From Sphingomonas corticis (GTDB taxonomy: Bacteria > Pseudomonadota > Alphaproteobacteria > Sphingomonadales > Sphingomonadaceae): a stretch of 64,000 nt of DNA. The stretch lies in contig NZ_JAAVJH010000015.1 in the NCBI RefSeq assembly GCF_012035195.1, positions 17,384 through 81,383 of the forward strand. Direction: 5' to 3'. The notes below the pieces were generated by a model, which was given only the letters and a program-made list of their open reading frames with translations, made no database searches and was not told the DNA's origin. A program made the position numbers and the translations under genes. How positions within the stretch are numbered: the stretch's first letter is position 1; each line of letters opens with the position of its first letter. Of this stretch, positions 26,736-35,877 are shown piece after piece.

Positions 26736-29700
26736 ATGCGCAGGATCGATGGCGCGATGAGGCTCTCGGCCTCGGACTTGATGCGGTTCAAGGGATGCCG
26801 GCACGCGACGGCGCTGGACCTGCGCCTGATCGAGGTCGGCGACCTGGCGCCGGGCGAGGACGGCGCGGAGGCCGAGCTGCTGCAGCGGCAGGGCGACGAG
26901 CACGAGCTCGCCTTCCTTGACCAGCTCAAGGCGGACGGCCGCCGCGTCGTCGAGATCCCCAAGGAAGGCATCTCCCTCGAGGAGTCCGTGCGGTTGACGC
27001 ACGAGGCGATGCGCGATGGACCCGACGTGATCTTCCAGGGTGCGCTGCTCGACGGCGCGTGGGGCGGCTACAGCGACTTCCTCGAGCGCGTCGAGCGCCC
27101 CTCAAACCTTGGCGCCTGGTCCTACGAGGTCGTCGACACGAAGCTGAAGCGCAAGCCCGACCCGAAGCACGTCCTGCAGCTCTGCCTCTACAGCGACCTG
27201 CTCGCGAAGGTGCAGGGCGTCGCGCCCGAGGCGGCCCACCTGCAGCTCGGCGACGGCACCCGGTTCACGGTCCGGCTGGCGGAGGTGTCCTCGTATGCCC
27301 GCCACGCGCGCCGCATGCTGGAGGCGTTCCTCGTGGAGCGGCCGGAGACGCGTCCCGAGCCGGTGTCGGCGTGCGCGCTCTGCCGCTGGAGCGACCGCTG
27401 CGAGGAGCGGTGGGAGGCGGAGGACAGCCTCGCGCTGGTCGCCGGCATCAGCCGCTCGCAGCGCCAGAAGCTGGAGGCCGCCGGCGTGACGACGATGGCG
27501 GGCCTCGGCGCCCGTGACGAGCGCGTGCCGAGGATGGCGGCCGAGACGCAGCGGCGGCTCGTCACCCAGGCGCGGTTGCAGTCGGCGCGCCGCGCAGGCG
27601 GGCCGCCGTCGTTCGAGCTGCGCGACGCCGAGCCCGGCAAGGGCTTCGGGCTGCTTCCCGCCCCTGACGAAGGCGACGTCTTCTACGACATCGAAGGCGA
27701 CCCCTACTTCCCGGGTGGCCTTGAATACCTCCACGGGGTGTGGTTCCGCGAGAACGGCGCGTGGGAGTTCCGCGCCTTCTGGGCGCACACCCGCGAGGAC
27801 GAGGGCCGCGCCGCCGCTGATCTGCTGGCGTTTCTCGTCGACCGCATGCGCCGCTACCCCCAGGCGCACGTCTACCACTACGCCAACTACGAGATCGCGG
27901 CGCTCCGCCGGCTGACCGCGCAGCACCGCACCGGCGAGGCGGCGATGGACCAGCTGCAGCGCGAGCGGCGCTTCGTCGATCTCTTCAAGGTGGTGTCGGG
28001 CGCGATGGTGGCCTCGGAGAAGGGCTACTCGATCAAGGATCTCGAGGCCTTCTACATGGAGAAGCGCGCGGCCGACGTCGCGACGGCCGGCGCCAGCGTC
28101 GTCTTCTACGAGGAGTGGCGGCAGACGGGCGAGCAGCGCCTGCTGGACGAGATCCACGACTACAACCGCACGGATTGCGTCTCCACCCAGCTGCTCCGCG
28201 ACTGGCTGGTCCGCGACGTGCGCCCGGCCGCGATGGCGTGGCCGGTGCTCGGCGAGGTGCCCGAGGGCGGGACGCTATCGAACCTCGCGGCGGAGGACGA
28301 GGAGCTCGCGGCACTGCGCGCGAGGCTGCTTCCGGTCCGCGAGCGTCTCGGCGACCGCATCGCCGACCTGCTGCTGGACCTCAGCCAGTTCCATCGGCGA
28401 GAGGACAAGCCCGCATACTGGGCGATCTTCGACCGTCTCGCGCAGGAGAGCGAGGAGCTGCTCGACGACCTCGAGTGCATCCAGGGGTTGGTCGCGATCG
28501 ACCAGCCCGTCCAGGTGACGAGGCAGTCGTTCGAGCGGACCTACCGCTTCCCCGAGCAGGAGACGAAGCTGCGGGCCGGCAAGTCGCCCTGCATGAAGCC
28601 GGCGGCTGGCATCGAGGAGGTCAACCTCCGCTCGATCGACCACGACGCGAACACGCTCGTGCTGCGGCGTTCGACCGCGAAGGGTCCGCTGCCCGACACG
28701 CTGGACCTGCTGCCGCCCCAGCCGCTCCGCAACAAGGTGCTGCGCGAGTCGGTCGCCGCGGTGATCGACGAGGTCATCGCCGGCGCCGGCCGCCTGCCGG
28801 CGGTCGAGCACCTGCTGACCCGGTCGGCGCCGGTCTTCCTGGATGGTCCGCGCCCTGCAGGGGTCATCCCGGCCGATGGCGACCTACCGGCCGAGACGAG
28901 CCGCGCGATCGCCGCAATGGCGGGCACGACGCTCGCCATCCAGGGCCCGCCCGGCACCGGCAAGACCTACGTCAGCGCGCTCTCGATCGTGAACCTCGTC
29001 CGCGCGGGCAATCGCATCGCGGTCTCTTCGAACAGCCACAAGGCGATCGGCAACCTGCTCGAGGCGGTGGCCGACCGTGCGCGGGCCGAGGGCGTGCGCT
29101 GCGGCGTCGTCCAGAAGTCTTCCGACGACGGCGACGACGACGCGCATCCCGGCATCGTGCTCGTCGGCGACAACGACGCTCCCGAGATCGCGGCGGCGGA
29201 CGTGGTCGGCGCGACCGCGTGGCACTTCGCGCGCTACACCGAGGCGGCCTACGACTACCTGATCGTCGACGAGGCCGGGCAGGTCTCGATCGCCAACATC
29301 CTCGCGATGGCGCGGTGCGCACGCAACATCGTGCTGGTGGGCGACCCCATGCAGCTGCCGCAGCCGCTGCAGGGCAGCCACCCCGGCGACAGCGGCCGCT
29401 CGTGCCTCGAATACCTGATCGACGGCCACCGGGTCGTGCCGTCGGACCGCGGCGTGTTCATCCCCATCAGCCGCCGCATGCATCCGCGCGTATGCGGCTT
29501 CATCTCGACGGCGGTCTACGAGGACCGGCTGAGCAGCGACGACGCGGCGGGCGGTCAGGCGCTGGTCTCGCGCGACGGTGTGGACCTGGTCGGCGCCGGC
29601 ATGCGGGCGGTCCTGCACTCCGGACGCTCGCAGGTCAGTCCGGAGGAGATCGATGCGGTGGCGGCGCGGATCGCCGAGGTCGAGGGCTCGACCTACCGGG

Positions 29701-30071
29701 ACCGCGACGGCCGCGAGCGCGTGGTCGGCCTCGCCGACATCCTGGTCGTCGCCCCCTACAACGCGCAGGTCAACGCGCTGCGCGCGAGACTGCCTGCGGC
29801 GGTCCGCGTCGGCACCGTCGATCGCTTCCAGGGCCAGGAGGCGCCGGTCTGCCTTGTCTCGATGACGACCTCCAGCGGCGAGGAGCTGCCGCGCGACATC
29901 GCCTTCCTCTTCTCCCTCAACCGCATCAACGTGGCGGTGTCGCGCGCGCAGGTGGCGGCGATGGTGTTCGCGAGCCCCGCGCTCCTCGAGACGCCCTGCC
30001 GGACGATCGAGGAGATGGCGCTGGTCAACGCGCTGTGCATGCTCCGCGACTACGGGGGTGACAGCTTCTGA
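26736..30071 (+). CDS. TM0106-type RecB-like nuclease fused to an SF1 helicase
   Basis: A 1111-residue DNA repair-type protein. The N-terminus carries a RecB-like PD-(D/E)XK nuclease (YEVVDTKLKRKPDPKHVLQL near 130, with a CALCRWSDRC cluster near 213). Then comes an RNase H-like exonuclease segment (DVFYDIEGDPYFPGG near 315). The C-terminal half is a DNA2/UvrD-like helicase: Walker A IQGPPGTGKT near 736, Walker B YLIVDEAGQ near 842, then TVDRFQGQEA and RINVAVSRAQ. It should process damaged or foreign DNA ends. The ATG at 26736 has an AGGAAAGGGG site; 26730 is an alternative. Divergent from and probably controlled by the WYL regulator. Confidence 0.9.
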   Translation: MRRIDGAMRLSASDLMRFKGCRHATALDLRLIEVGDLAPGEDGAEAELLQRQGDEHELAFLDQLKADGRRVVEIPKEGISLEESVRLTHEAMRDGPDVIFQGALLDGAWGGYSDFLERVERPSNLGAWSYEVVDTKLKRKPDPKHVLQLCLYSDLLAKVQGVAPEAAHLQLGDGTRFTVRLAEVSSYARHARRMLEAFLVERPETRPEPVSACALCRWSDRCEERWEAEDSLALVAGISRSQRQKLEAAGVTTMAGLGARDERVPRMAAETQRRLVTQARLQSARRAGGPPSFELRDAEPGKGFGLLPAPDEGDVFYDIEGDPYFPGGLEYLHGVWFRENGAWEFRAFWAHTREDEGRAAADLLAFLVDRMRRYPQAHVYHYANYEIAALRRLTAQHRTGEAAMDQLQRERRFVDLFKVVSGAMVASEKGYSIKDLEAFYMEKRAADVATAGASVVFYEEWRQTGEQRLLDEIHDYNRTDCVSTQLLRDWLVRDVRPAAMAWPVLGEVPEGGTLSNLAAEDEELAALRARLLPVRERLGDRIADLLLDLSQFHRREDKPAYWAIFDRLAQESEELLDDLECIQGLVAIDQPVQVTRQSFERTYRFPEQETKLRAGKSPCMKPAAGIEEVNLRSIDHDANTLVLRRSTAKGPLPDTLDLLPPQPLRNKVLRESVAAVIDEVIAGAGRLPAVEHLLTRSAPVFLDGPRPAGVIPADGDLPAETSRAIAAMAGTTLAIQGPPGTGKTYVSALSIVNLVRAGNRIAVSSNSHKAIGNLLEAVADRARAEGVRCGVVQKSSDDGDDDAHPGIVLVGDNDAPEIAAADVVGATAWHFARYTEAAYDYLIVDEAGQVSIANILAMARCARNIVLVGDPMQLPQPLQGSHPGDSGRSCLEYLIDGHRVVPSDRGVFIPISRRMHPRVCGFISTAVYEDRLSSDDAAGGQALVSRDGVDLVGAGMRAVLHSGRSQVSPEEIDAVAARIAEVEGSTYRDRDGRERVVGLADILVVAPYNAQVNALRARLPAAVRVGTVDRFQGQEAPVCLVSMTTSSGEELPRDIAFLFSLNRINVAVSRAQVAAMVFASPALLETPCRTIEEMALVNALCMLRDYGGDSF

Positions 30072-30090
30072 CACCCGCGCGTGCGACTGT
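30059..30090 (+). promoter_or_regulatory. Predicted DNA-damage operator/promoter, copy 2
   Basis: TGACAGCTTCTGACA (30059-30073) overlaps the stop codon of the nuclease/helicase gene. It continues as CTGACACCC, an 8-base spacer and GACTGT (30085-30090). It differs from copies 1 and 3 mainly at one palindrome base and would drive the 86-residue gene at 30124. Confidence 0.55.
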
Positions 30091-30123
30091 GTGCATATCG
30101 AGGCACGCAGGAGACGCGGGAAC

Positions 30124-30384
30124 ATGGCACTCTGGGACATCGGCTTTCGCAACATCGTGGACGTCGACGGGCAGCTGCTCGCGATCGACGCCGACCTCAT
30201 CGATCCGGCCACGCTGCTGGCGAAGGCGAACCGGCCGGCGGACGGGCCGCTCTGGCTGGTGCGCGCGGGCGAGCGCCTGCTGCTCCAGCCGCGCCAGATG
30301 ATCCGCCTGAACCAGGACGAGGTGCTCTTCTTCGAAACGGCGGAGGTTCGGCAGGCCTGGGAGCCGGCCCGGCTCGCTGCCTGA
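30124..30384 (+). CDS. Small hypothetical protein downstream of the nuclease/helicase
   Basis: An 86-residue protein with no recognised family. It has alternating beta-type segments (NIVDVDGQLLAIDADLID, GPLWLVRAGERLLLQPRQMI, LNQDEVLFFETA). The spacing loosely recalls beta-grasp, multiubiquitin-like domains, but I cannot support that beyond secondary-structure impression. It starts 52 nt after the nuclease gene and has its own copy of the predicted damage-responsive operator, so it probably belongs to the WYL regulon. Confidence 0.65.
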   Translation: MALWDIGFRNIVDVDGQLLAIDADLIDPATLLAKANRPADGPLWLVRAGERLLLQPRQMIRLNQDEVLFFETAEVRQAWEPARLAA

Positions 30385-30409
30385 GGGTCGGCCCGGCGAT
30401 CGCCGCTCT

Positions 30410-31537
30410 TTAGCGTGCGGCAGCGTCGGCGCCCTCTGGCGGTGCCACTTCGACATCCGCGCCAAGGTCGGCCGCCATCGTCAGCAGCACGTAGCGGGTC
30501 ACGCGTTCGAGGCCGCTGAACAGCGGCGCCTTGGCTAGGATCTTGGCCATCTCCCGGTCCGCCACCACCGGCTCGCCGAGCTGCACCTCGTATTGGGACA
30601 TGTGCAGGTTGATCCATTGGCCGAACGGGTAGCCCGAATGGACGAAGCGGCTGCGTAGGTCGTAGGCGGCCGAGATCCTGCCGGGGAAACCGTCCCTCTT
30701 GAACGAGCCCCACTGGTCCTCGGCCTCCCAACGCTCGAAGAACGAGTCGTCGACCATCGACGTTATCGCGCCGACGAACCTTCGCTTGATGCCGCGGAGC
30801 CGACCGCGAAGAAAGGTCGCGAGGCGCTCTCCGTCCTCCATCTCGTTGGCTATCCGTGCAAGCGCGGCGCGGGCCTCCTCGTCGAGCGCTTCCTCCTCGC
30901 TCGGTTCGTGGAAGTTCGAGATGATCTCGCCGGCGGTGATCAGGTTGAGGTATGCCCCCTCGGGATCGTTCTCGATCGACAGGAGCGCGCGTCTGTAGAA
31001 TCGTGCCGCCGACAGGAAGGTGGCCACCCGGTGGTCGTCGCGCGGGGCTCCGAGGATCGGCGCGATGCGGCGGACCTCCCCGAGGTTGAGGGGCACCGGC
31101 CGGTCGACGCGCGGCCGCCCGTCGTTCTGCCGGAGTCTGGGTTCGCAAGGCGTCGCGAAGGTCCCTAGGTCAGGCATGCCGAAGGAGCCTGACATCTCGA
31201 ACGGGCCGTGATTCTCGAACTTCTTCCCGAACAGGACACTCAGCGCGGATGCCAGCACCTCGCCGGCGTTCTCGTAGTTGGGGATGATCAGGCCCGGTGC
31301 GGGTTCCTCGGGCGGTGGTGTCCGGAACGCCAGGACGAGCGCCGTCCGGCTGAGCGAGTCGCCACCGTTCCCGAACCACTGCCGGCGCCCGGTGTAGAGG
31401 GGCGGCCATGCATGCGCGATGAGCATGTTCGGCGTGTCGAACTCGCCGACGAAGTGTGCCGGTGTCGAGAGCAAGAGCTTCTGGACGCTGTCGTCCGGGC
31501 GAAGGCGAAACTGTTGGGATCGTTCGTCGTCGGGCAT
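30410..31537 (-). CDS. Apea-like HEPN protein of the kinase/phosphatase/vWA operon
   Basis: A 375-residue protein. The C-terminal half is helical and carries SAARFYRRALLSIENDPEGA, then AYLNLITAGEIISNF, and the Rx4H motif R295-SRFV-H300 followed by SG. That motif is the catalytic signature of HEPN ribonucleases, here of the Apea-like type. The N-terminal half is beta-rich and unassigned. It begins 1 bp after the kinase stop, making it the fourth gene of the operon and a likely RNA-cutting effector. RNase activity is inferred from the motif. Confidence 0.7.
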   Translation of the reverse strand: MPDDERSQQFRLRPDDSVQKLLLSTPAHFVGEFDTPNMLIAHAWPPLYTGRRQWFGNGGDSLSRTALVLAFRTPPPEEPAPGLIIPNYENAGEVLASALSVLFGKKFENHGPFEMSGSFGMPDLGTFATPCEPRLRQNDGRPRVDRPVPLNLGEVRRIAPILGAPRDDHRVATFLSAARFYRRALLSIENDPEGAYLNLITAGEIISNFHEPSEEEALDEEARAALARIANEMEDGERLATFLRGRLRGIKRRFVGAITSMVDDSFFERWEAEDQWGSFKRDGFPGRISAAYDLRSRFVHSGYPFGQWINLHMSQYEVQLGEPVVADREMAKILAKAPLFSGLERVTRYVLLTMAADLGADVEVAPPEGADAAAR

Positions 31538-31538
31538 G

Positions 31539-33731
31539 TCAGTTCCTCGTCCCTCGGCAGGCCGGGTAGCGCGAGCAGCCCCAGAACTGGCGGCCGGACC
31601 GGGGTCCCCGTCGCGCCGTGCGGCGGACCATGCCGGACCCGCATTGGGGGCAGGTGGGCCTGGCGCCCGGGGTGCCCGACGGTGCCGGGGCGGGACGGGG
31701 AACGTGGCCACCACTCGCGTAGGCCGAAGCCGTGGGGCCTCGACCGGGGATGTTCGGGGATGATCTGGCGAGGTTGATCGGGGCGCTGGCCGGGACGGCC
31801 ATGCCGAGCTGCCGGAGATCCCGCGCCGCCTCGGCGCGGGCCTGGAGTGCCGCGGTGAGCGCGGGATCGGGTTGTTTGGCCCGGGCGCCGAGGAGTTGCG
31901 GCGCCGCCTGCAGCGCCGCCGCTCCCGAGCGGATCTTCGCCTCGAGGTCGGATCGCCTGCTCGCGGCCGCGGAACGCACCGCGTTCTCCGCCTGCACGTC
32001 GCTTGCGTCGGGCGTGGCGTTGTATCGGAACCTGGCCTCGTGGGCGCGGCGCCAGGCGACCAGCTTCGCCGTGAGCGCGTCGCCGAAGCCGGGGACCGCC
32101 TGGACCTTCGCCGCCGTTACGTCGGCGGCCGTCTCCACGCCGTAGGATGCGAGTGTCGCGGTCTTCGCGGGGCCGATGCCGGCGATGCTGGCGCGTCGGA
32201 TCTGGAAGCGGTCCAGGAAGGCGTCGCGCTGCCTTGCCTCGCGCGTCGACTTCAGGCGCGCGAGCTCCCGGGCCATCTCCTCGTCGATCCGGCGGTGCTC
32301 GCCGATCCAGCGTTCCACGTCGTCGCGGACCGCGGCCAGTTCGACGAGCCCGATGCGCTGCAGGAACGCCATCTCCGCGGCCCGGGCCCTCTGGTCCGCC
32401 TGCTCGTAGGCTCGGCGGAAGGGCGCCTGCTGGACCGAACCCCCGAAGAGCCTGACCAGTCCGAAGATGCCGATCCCGATCCACACGATCGCGAGCGCGC
32501 CGGCGTAGGCGAAGCCGGCGGCGGCGGCGAGCAGGGCGGCGAGCCCTAGCGCCTTCGCGCCGCGCACGGCGCCTTTCGCCTTCCGGACCGCCTCGCTGGA
32601 TTCGCCGGAGGCCTCCGGGACGATGGGCAGCAGCGCGCCCGGGTCGGGCAGCCGCACGGCGCGGATCTGCGCGAGGATGCGCTCCAGGTCGAAGGGCGCG
32701 CCAGCCGGTGCGTGCGCAGCGCCCAACCGAACGTCGGGGAACATGTCGATCGCGGACTGGTCGACGATCCGGCACCACGTGCACTTGCCCGCGGCCGAGG
32801 GATAGTAGTGGGTCTTGACCCTGCCGCAGCGGCTGAGGGAGCCCTCCAGCTCCTTCAAGAGGTGCACCCACGCCGGGGCGTCGGGCCGCGCGGCCGGGTT
32901 CTTGCCGAACGCGGCCTCGAATGCGCGCGCGATGGGTGGCGGGAGGTCGGATAGCGTGATCGACGCCGGCGGTGGCGTCGTGCGCGTCTCCGCCCTTCTG
33001 GTCTGGGAGAAGGCGAAACGGTGCTGTGCGATGGCCTCGCCCATCGAGATGTCCCCGCCGGCGAACCGGCCGGCGTAGGGATGCTTGCCCATCGCGAGGA
33101 GATGGAACACCGCGACGGCCAGCCCGAAGTTGTCGTGGGCCTGCGTGCGCGGAACGGCCCTGAGATCGGCCCCGTGCAGTTCCGGCGGCGTGAAGTCGGG
33201 GACGCCGACGACGCACCCGTAGCGTCGGCCGTTCGCGTCGAACTGGAAGCTGTCCGCGTCGATGAGGGCGACGGTCGCGTCCTTCGAGACGAGGACGCCC
33301 GAGTGGTTGAAGTCGCCGATCACGCATCCGGTCTGGTGGACCTGGGCGACGGCCCTGGCCACGTTCAGCGCCGACCGCACGACGAAGCGGTAGTCGGCGT
33401 CCGGGAAGGCAGTCCGTCTGGATTTGGGGCTGTAGAGCTCGTGCAGAGGGCGGTAGCCGGAGACGAGGCGCATCAGGAAGCCGACGAAGACCCCGCGGGC
33501 GTCGGTCGCGATCGCCGAGGGGAAGGCCACCAGCTTCGTCGTGGAGGCCAGCGCGGCCTCCACCATGGCCCGGACCTTCGGCTCGCGCTCCGGCCGGAGA
33601 TCCTGACGGTAGATCTTCACGGCGCCGTCCGGACTGCCCTCCAGGGCGAAGACCTCGCCCTCGCCGCCCTTCCCGATCCGCCTTCCCAGCGTGTGCGCGC
33701 GTCCGGCGACCCTAACCGTCTGCATCGTCAC
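31539..33731 (-). CDS. YegI-like protein kinase with HhH and topoisomerase-type zinc finger
   Basis: A 730-residue multidomain protein. Kinase lobe: glycine loop RIGKGGEGEVFAL (18-30), Lys39 in GAVKIYRQ, catalytic VIGDFNHSGVLV with Asp140, metal site LIDADSF with Asp158. A membrane segment spans about 394-430. A helix-hairpin-helix pair follows (ASIAGIGPAKTATLASYGVE, 514-533, to PGFGDALTAKL). The last 40 residues form a C4 zinc finger of topoisomerase type (CPQCGSGM...WGCSRYPAC). This is the kinase of the TerY-P triad (E. coli YegI). Its ATG overlaps the PP2C stop. Confidence 0.85.
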   Translation of the reverse strand: MTMQTVRVAGRAHTLGRRIGKGGEGEVFALEGSPDGAVKIYRQDLRPEREPKVRAMVEAALASTTKLVAFPSAIATDARGVFVGFLMRLVSGYRPLHELYSPKSRRTAFPDADYRFVVRSALNVARAVAQVHQTGCVIGDFNHSGVLVSKDATVALIDADSFQFDANGRRYGCVVGVPDFTPPELHGADLRAVPRTQAHDNFGLAVAVFHLLAMGKHPYAGRFAGGDISMGEAIAQHRFAFSQTRRAETRTTPPPASITLSDLPPPIARAFEAAFGKNPAARPDAPAWVHLLKELEGSLSRCGRVKTHYYPSAAGKCTWCRIVDQSAIDMFPDVRLGAAHAPAGAPFDLERILAQIRAVRLPDPGALLPIVPEASGESSEAVRKAKGAVRGAKALGLAALLAAAAGFAYAGALAIVWIGIGIFGLVRLFGGSVQQAPFRRAYEQADQRARAAEMAFLQRIGLVELAAVRDDVERWIGEHRRIDEEMARELARLKSTREARQRDAFLDRFQIRRASIAGIGPAKTATLASYGVETAADVTAAKVQAVPGFGDALTAKLVAWRRAHEARFRYNATPDASDVQAENAVRSAAASRRSDLEAKIRSGAAALQAAPQLLGARAKQPDPALTAALQARAEAARDLRQLGMAVPASAPINLARSSPNIPGRGPTASAYASGGHVPRPAPAPSGTPGARPTCPQCGSGMVRRTARRGPRSGRQFWGCSRYPACRGTRN

Positions 33732-34489
33732 GCGCCGGAGACGAGGACCAGCGTCTTGTCGTCGTCGGTGCGCTCGCAGATCGCCGGTCCGTCGAGGTAG
33801 CGGCCCAGCGCGGCGGACAGGTCGACGAGCTTGCCGGCCGCCTCGGCCGTGTCGACCGGCCGGATCATTGGCCCGAAGAAGCCCGGGTGCGGCCTGCGCT
33901 CCGCCTGCTGGAGCGCGATCGTCTCGATCCCGTCCGAGAACACGGCGAAGCCGTCATGCGTGGAAGGTGCGCGGACCGCGTTGAGGCGCACCTCGGGATC
34001 GTCCGTCACGAAGTAGGTGGTCGATGCGAACTCGCCGCTGTCCGGCCAGCAGATCGCCACCCATTCGCCGTCGACGCGGCCCACGATCGAGCTGTCGCCG
34101 ACCTGGAGGGCGAGCAGTTCGCCGCGTCTCACGACGAGCATAGCGAGCGTCGCGGCGAACTGCCGTCGCGTGACCTTCCTCTTCTCCGCGACGACCGACA
34201 GCGTGTCCCGCAAATCGTCGAGCCAATCGAGGACGAGATCCTCGTCTGGCATCGCGTCGTGCCGCTCGAACCACCCCCGGAGCCTCGCCGCCATCGACCT
34301 GCAGACCAGGGAGGCTCCCTCGCCGCCGAACGGCGCGCTGCCGGCGCCGTCCGAAACGACGACGCAGAGCGTGTCGTCTCGAAGGGTGCGCGCGAGGTAG
34401 GCGTCCTGCTTCCTTGTGCCCGCCTTGAGGTGGGAGGTGCCGATCCTGGATGCGGCGGCCCAGCGCCACCGGGGGCGATCAGCCGGCAA
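33728..34489 (-). CDS. PP2C-type Ser/Thr phosphatase (YegK/PphC-like)
   Basis: A 253-residue phosphatase. PP2C metal-binding motifs are visible: RKQDAYLA near the N-terminus, [18 protein letters not shown], the GDSSIVG strand, FAVFSDGIE and the C-terminal [11 protein letters not shown]. It should dephosphorylate Ser/Thr in the cytoplasm, presumably opposing the adjacent kinase. It overlaps the vWA gene by 11 bp and the kinase gene by 4 bp. It corresponds to the middle member of the TerY-P/YegLKI triad. Confidence 0.9.
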   Translation of the reverse strand: MPADRPRWRWAAASRIGTSHLKAGTRKQDAYLARTLRDDTLCVVVSDGAGSAPFGGEGASLVCRSMAARLRGWFERHDAMPDEDLVLDWLDDLRDTLSVVAEKRKVTRRQFAATLAMLVVRRGELLALQVGDSSIVGRVDGEWVAICWPDSGEFASTTYFVTDDPEVRLNAVRAPSTHDGFAVFSDGIETIALQQAERRPHPGFFGPMIRPVDTAEAAGKLVDLSAALGRYLDGPAICERTDDDKTLVLVSGA

Positions 34490-35156
34490 CAGCCCAGCCG
34501 TCGGGCGCGGTGGGGTTCGCCAGCGACACGGCGTCGCCGGGGCTCGACTGCGAGACCGCGCTCAGGGAGCTCGACAGCCACTGGAAGAGTTCGCGGAACG
34601 CGAGGCCCTTGAGCTTGAGGGGCTGGCGCGTGCCGATCTGCGACAGGACGGACATGTCCGCGCCTTCGACGCCGGCGGCGTAGAACATGAACTCCTTGCG
34701 CTCTTCGCCCTCGTGCACGCGGCGCTTCGCCTCCTGCCAGCTGTCCGTCGGCGCGCCGTCGGTGATCAGGAATACCCAGGGGCGGTAATACTTGATGCCG
34801 TTCGCGCGATAGCGGTCCTTGCGTTCGCGCAGCAGGTCGAGCGCCGTCACGATGGCCTCGCCCATCGGGGTGGCGCCGCTCGCTTCGAAGTTCTCGGGAT
34901 ACCAGCCGTCGACCGTCGTGAATTCCGTGCGCGTCTGCACCGGACCGAACGTGACGATCGCTAGTTCCACGCGCTTGGCGGCCATCGGATCCGAATGCAG
35001 CTCGTCCTTGAACTCGACCAGCGCGCTGTTGAGCTGGTTGATCGGCGCGCCCCGCATCGAGGTCGACGTGTCGATGAGCAGGACGCACGGGCACCGCTGC
35101 TCCGGGTTCTCCGCGAACTCGGCGTCCGCGAATGGCTGCTGCTCGAAGTCGTCCAT
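34479..35156 (-). CDS. TerY-like von Willebrand factor A protein (YegL-like)
   Basis: A 225-residue vWA domain protein, first gene of the operon. The MIDAS metal site is intact: [11 protein letters not shown] (D-x-S-x-S), a Thr in the [12 protein letters not shown] loop, and the Asp of [11 protein letters not shown]. It closely fits TerY/YegL, the scaffold of kinase-phosphatase stress systems. It probably binds a partner through the metal ion. The AGGGGGA upstream of the ATG is a good ribosome-binding site. A 214-bp spacer with no visible gene separates it from the acetyltransferase. Confidence 0.9.
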   Translation of the reverse strand: MDDFEQQPFADAEFAENPEQRCPCVLLIDTSTSMRGAPINQLNSALVEFKDELHSDPMAAKRVELAIVTFGPVQTRTEFTTVDGWYPENFEASGATPMGEAIVTALDLLRERKDRYRANGIKYYRPWVFLITDGAPTDSWQEAKRRVHEGEERKEFMFYAAGVEGADMSVLSQIGTRQPLKLKGLAFRELFQWLSSSLSAVSQSSPGDAVSLANPTAPDGWAVAG

Positions 35157-35370
35157 GAGTATCCCCCTTCTTTCTCGAATTGCTAGCGCCGATTATCTGG
35201 AATCCAAAGGTCTTTCCTCCGTGCCCAGCGCAAGCTCCTTTGCCTCGCGCCCGGTTCTATCCGGAATGGATCCATCAGTCGTATCGCCACTGCGGATGAT
35301 CGCGTCCGCGAATGCGGATGTTCGGGAAGTCGGAAGCGCACTGCGGCGTGCGCCGACCCGGACGCACACC

Positions 35371-35877
35371 TCAGCCCAGGTCTGGTCCGCATTCCAGGAG
35401 CGCTTTCCCGAGGCTGATCCGCTCCTCCCGAGCGAAGCCGAGCGCCTCGTAGAAGCCGGCCAGCCTTTCGTTGGAACCACGGACCTGCAGGTTCACCTTG
35501 GTGCATCCCAGCGCGGCCAGCCGCCTCTCCGCCTCGCGGACGAGGGAGCGGCCGATGCCCCGCGATCTCTGCTCCCTTCTCACCGCGAGCGAATAGAGCC
35601 ATCCGCGGTGCCCGTCGTAGCCCGCCATGACGGTCCCGGCGACGTGTCCGTCCAGCGTCGCGACGACGAGGAGGTCGGGTTGCACCGCCAGCTTCTGCGG
35701 TATTGCGGCTTCCGCCCGGTTCCGCGGCGGATCGTCGGGGAATGCCTCGTTCCAGAGGTCGCGGACCTGAGCGAACTGGGTCGCGCGGTATGTGCCGATC
35801 TGCAGGCCCGGCACAGGGTGGACGTCCGCAGCTGAGGACGCCGACCGCCGCGGACGTTCTTCGTCGGCGCTGCTCAT
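35371..35877 (-). CDS. GNAT-family N-acetyltransferase
   Basis: A 168-residue acetyltransferase. The acetyl-CoA loop appears as LAVRREQRSRGIGRSLVREA (the R/Q-x-x-G-x-G/A pattern), followed by LAALGCTKVNLQV, then NERLAGFYEALGFAREER. The first 25 residues are low-complexity. The ATG overlaps the MFS stop (ATGA), so it ends a four-gene operon of monooxygenase, glutathione S-transferase, MFS exporter and acetyltransferase. The role is probably acetylation of a small toxic compound; the substrate is unknown. Confidence 0.85.
   Translation of the reverse strand: MSSADEERPRRSASSAADVHPVPGLQIGTYRATQFAQVRDLWNEAFPDDPPRNRAEAAIPQKLAVQPDLLVVATLDGHVAGTVMAGYDGHRGWLYSLAVRREQRSRGIGRSLVREAERRLAALGCTKVNLQVRGSNERLAGFYEALGFAREERISLGKALLECGPDLG

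Noticed and set aside
28115..30061. Long open plus-strand frame inside the nuclease/helicase gene
   Set aside because: It lies in a different frame of a gene with clear helicase motifs; the composition is repetitive Arg/Gly/Pro typical of GC-rich shadows.
28884..31148. 754-codon open minus-strand frame opposite the helicase
   Set aside because: No recognisable domain; it covers the antisense of two well-supported genes.
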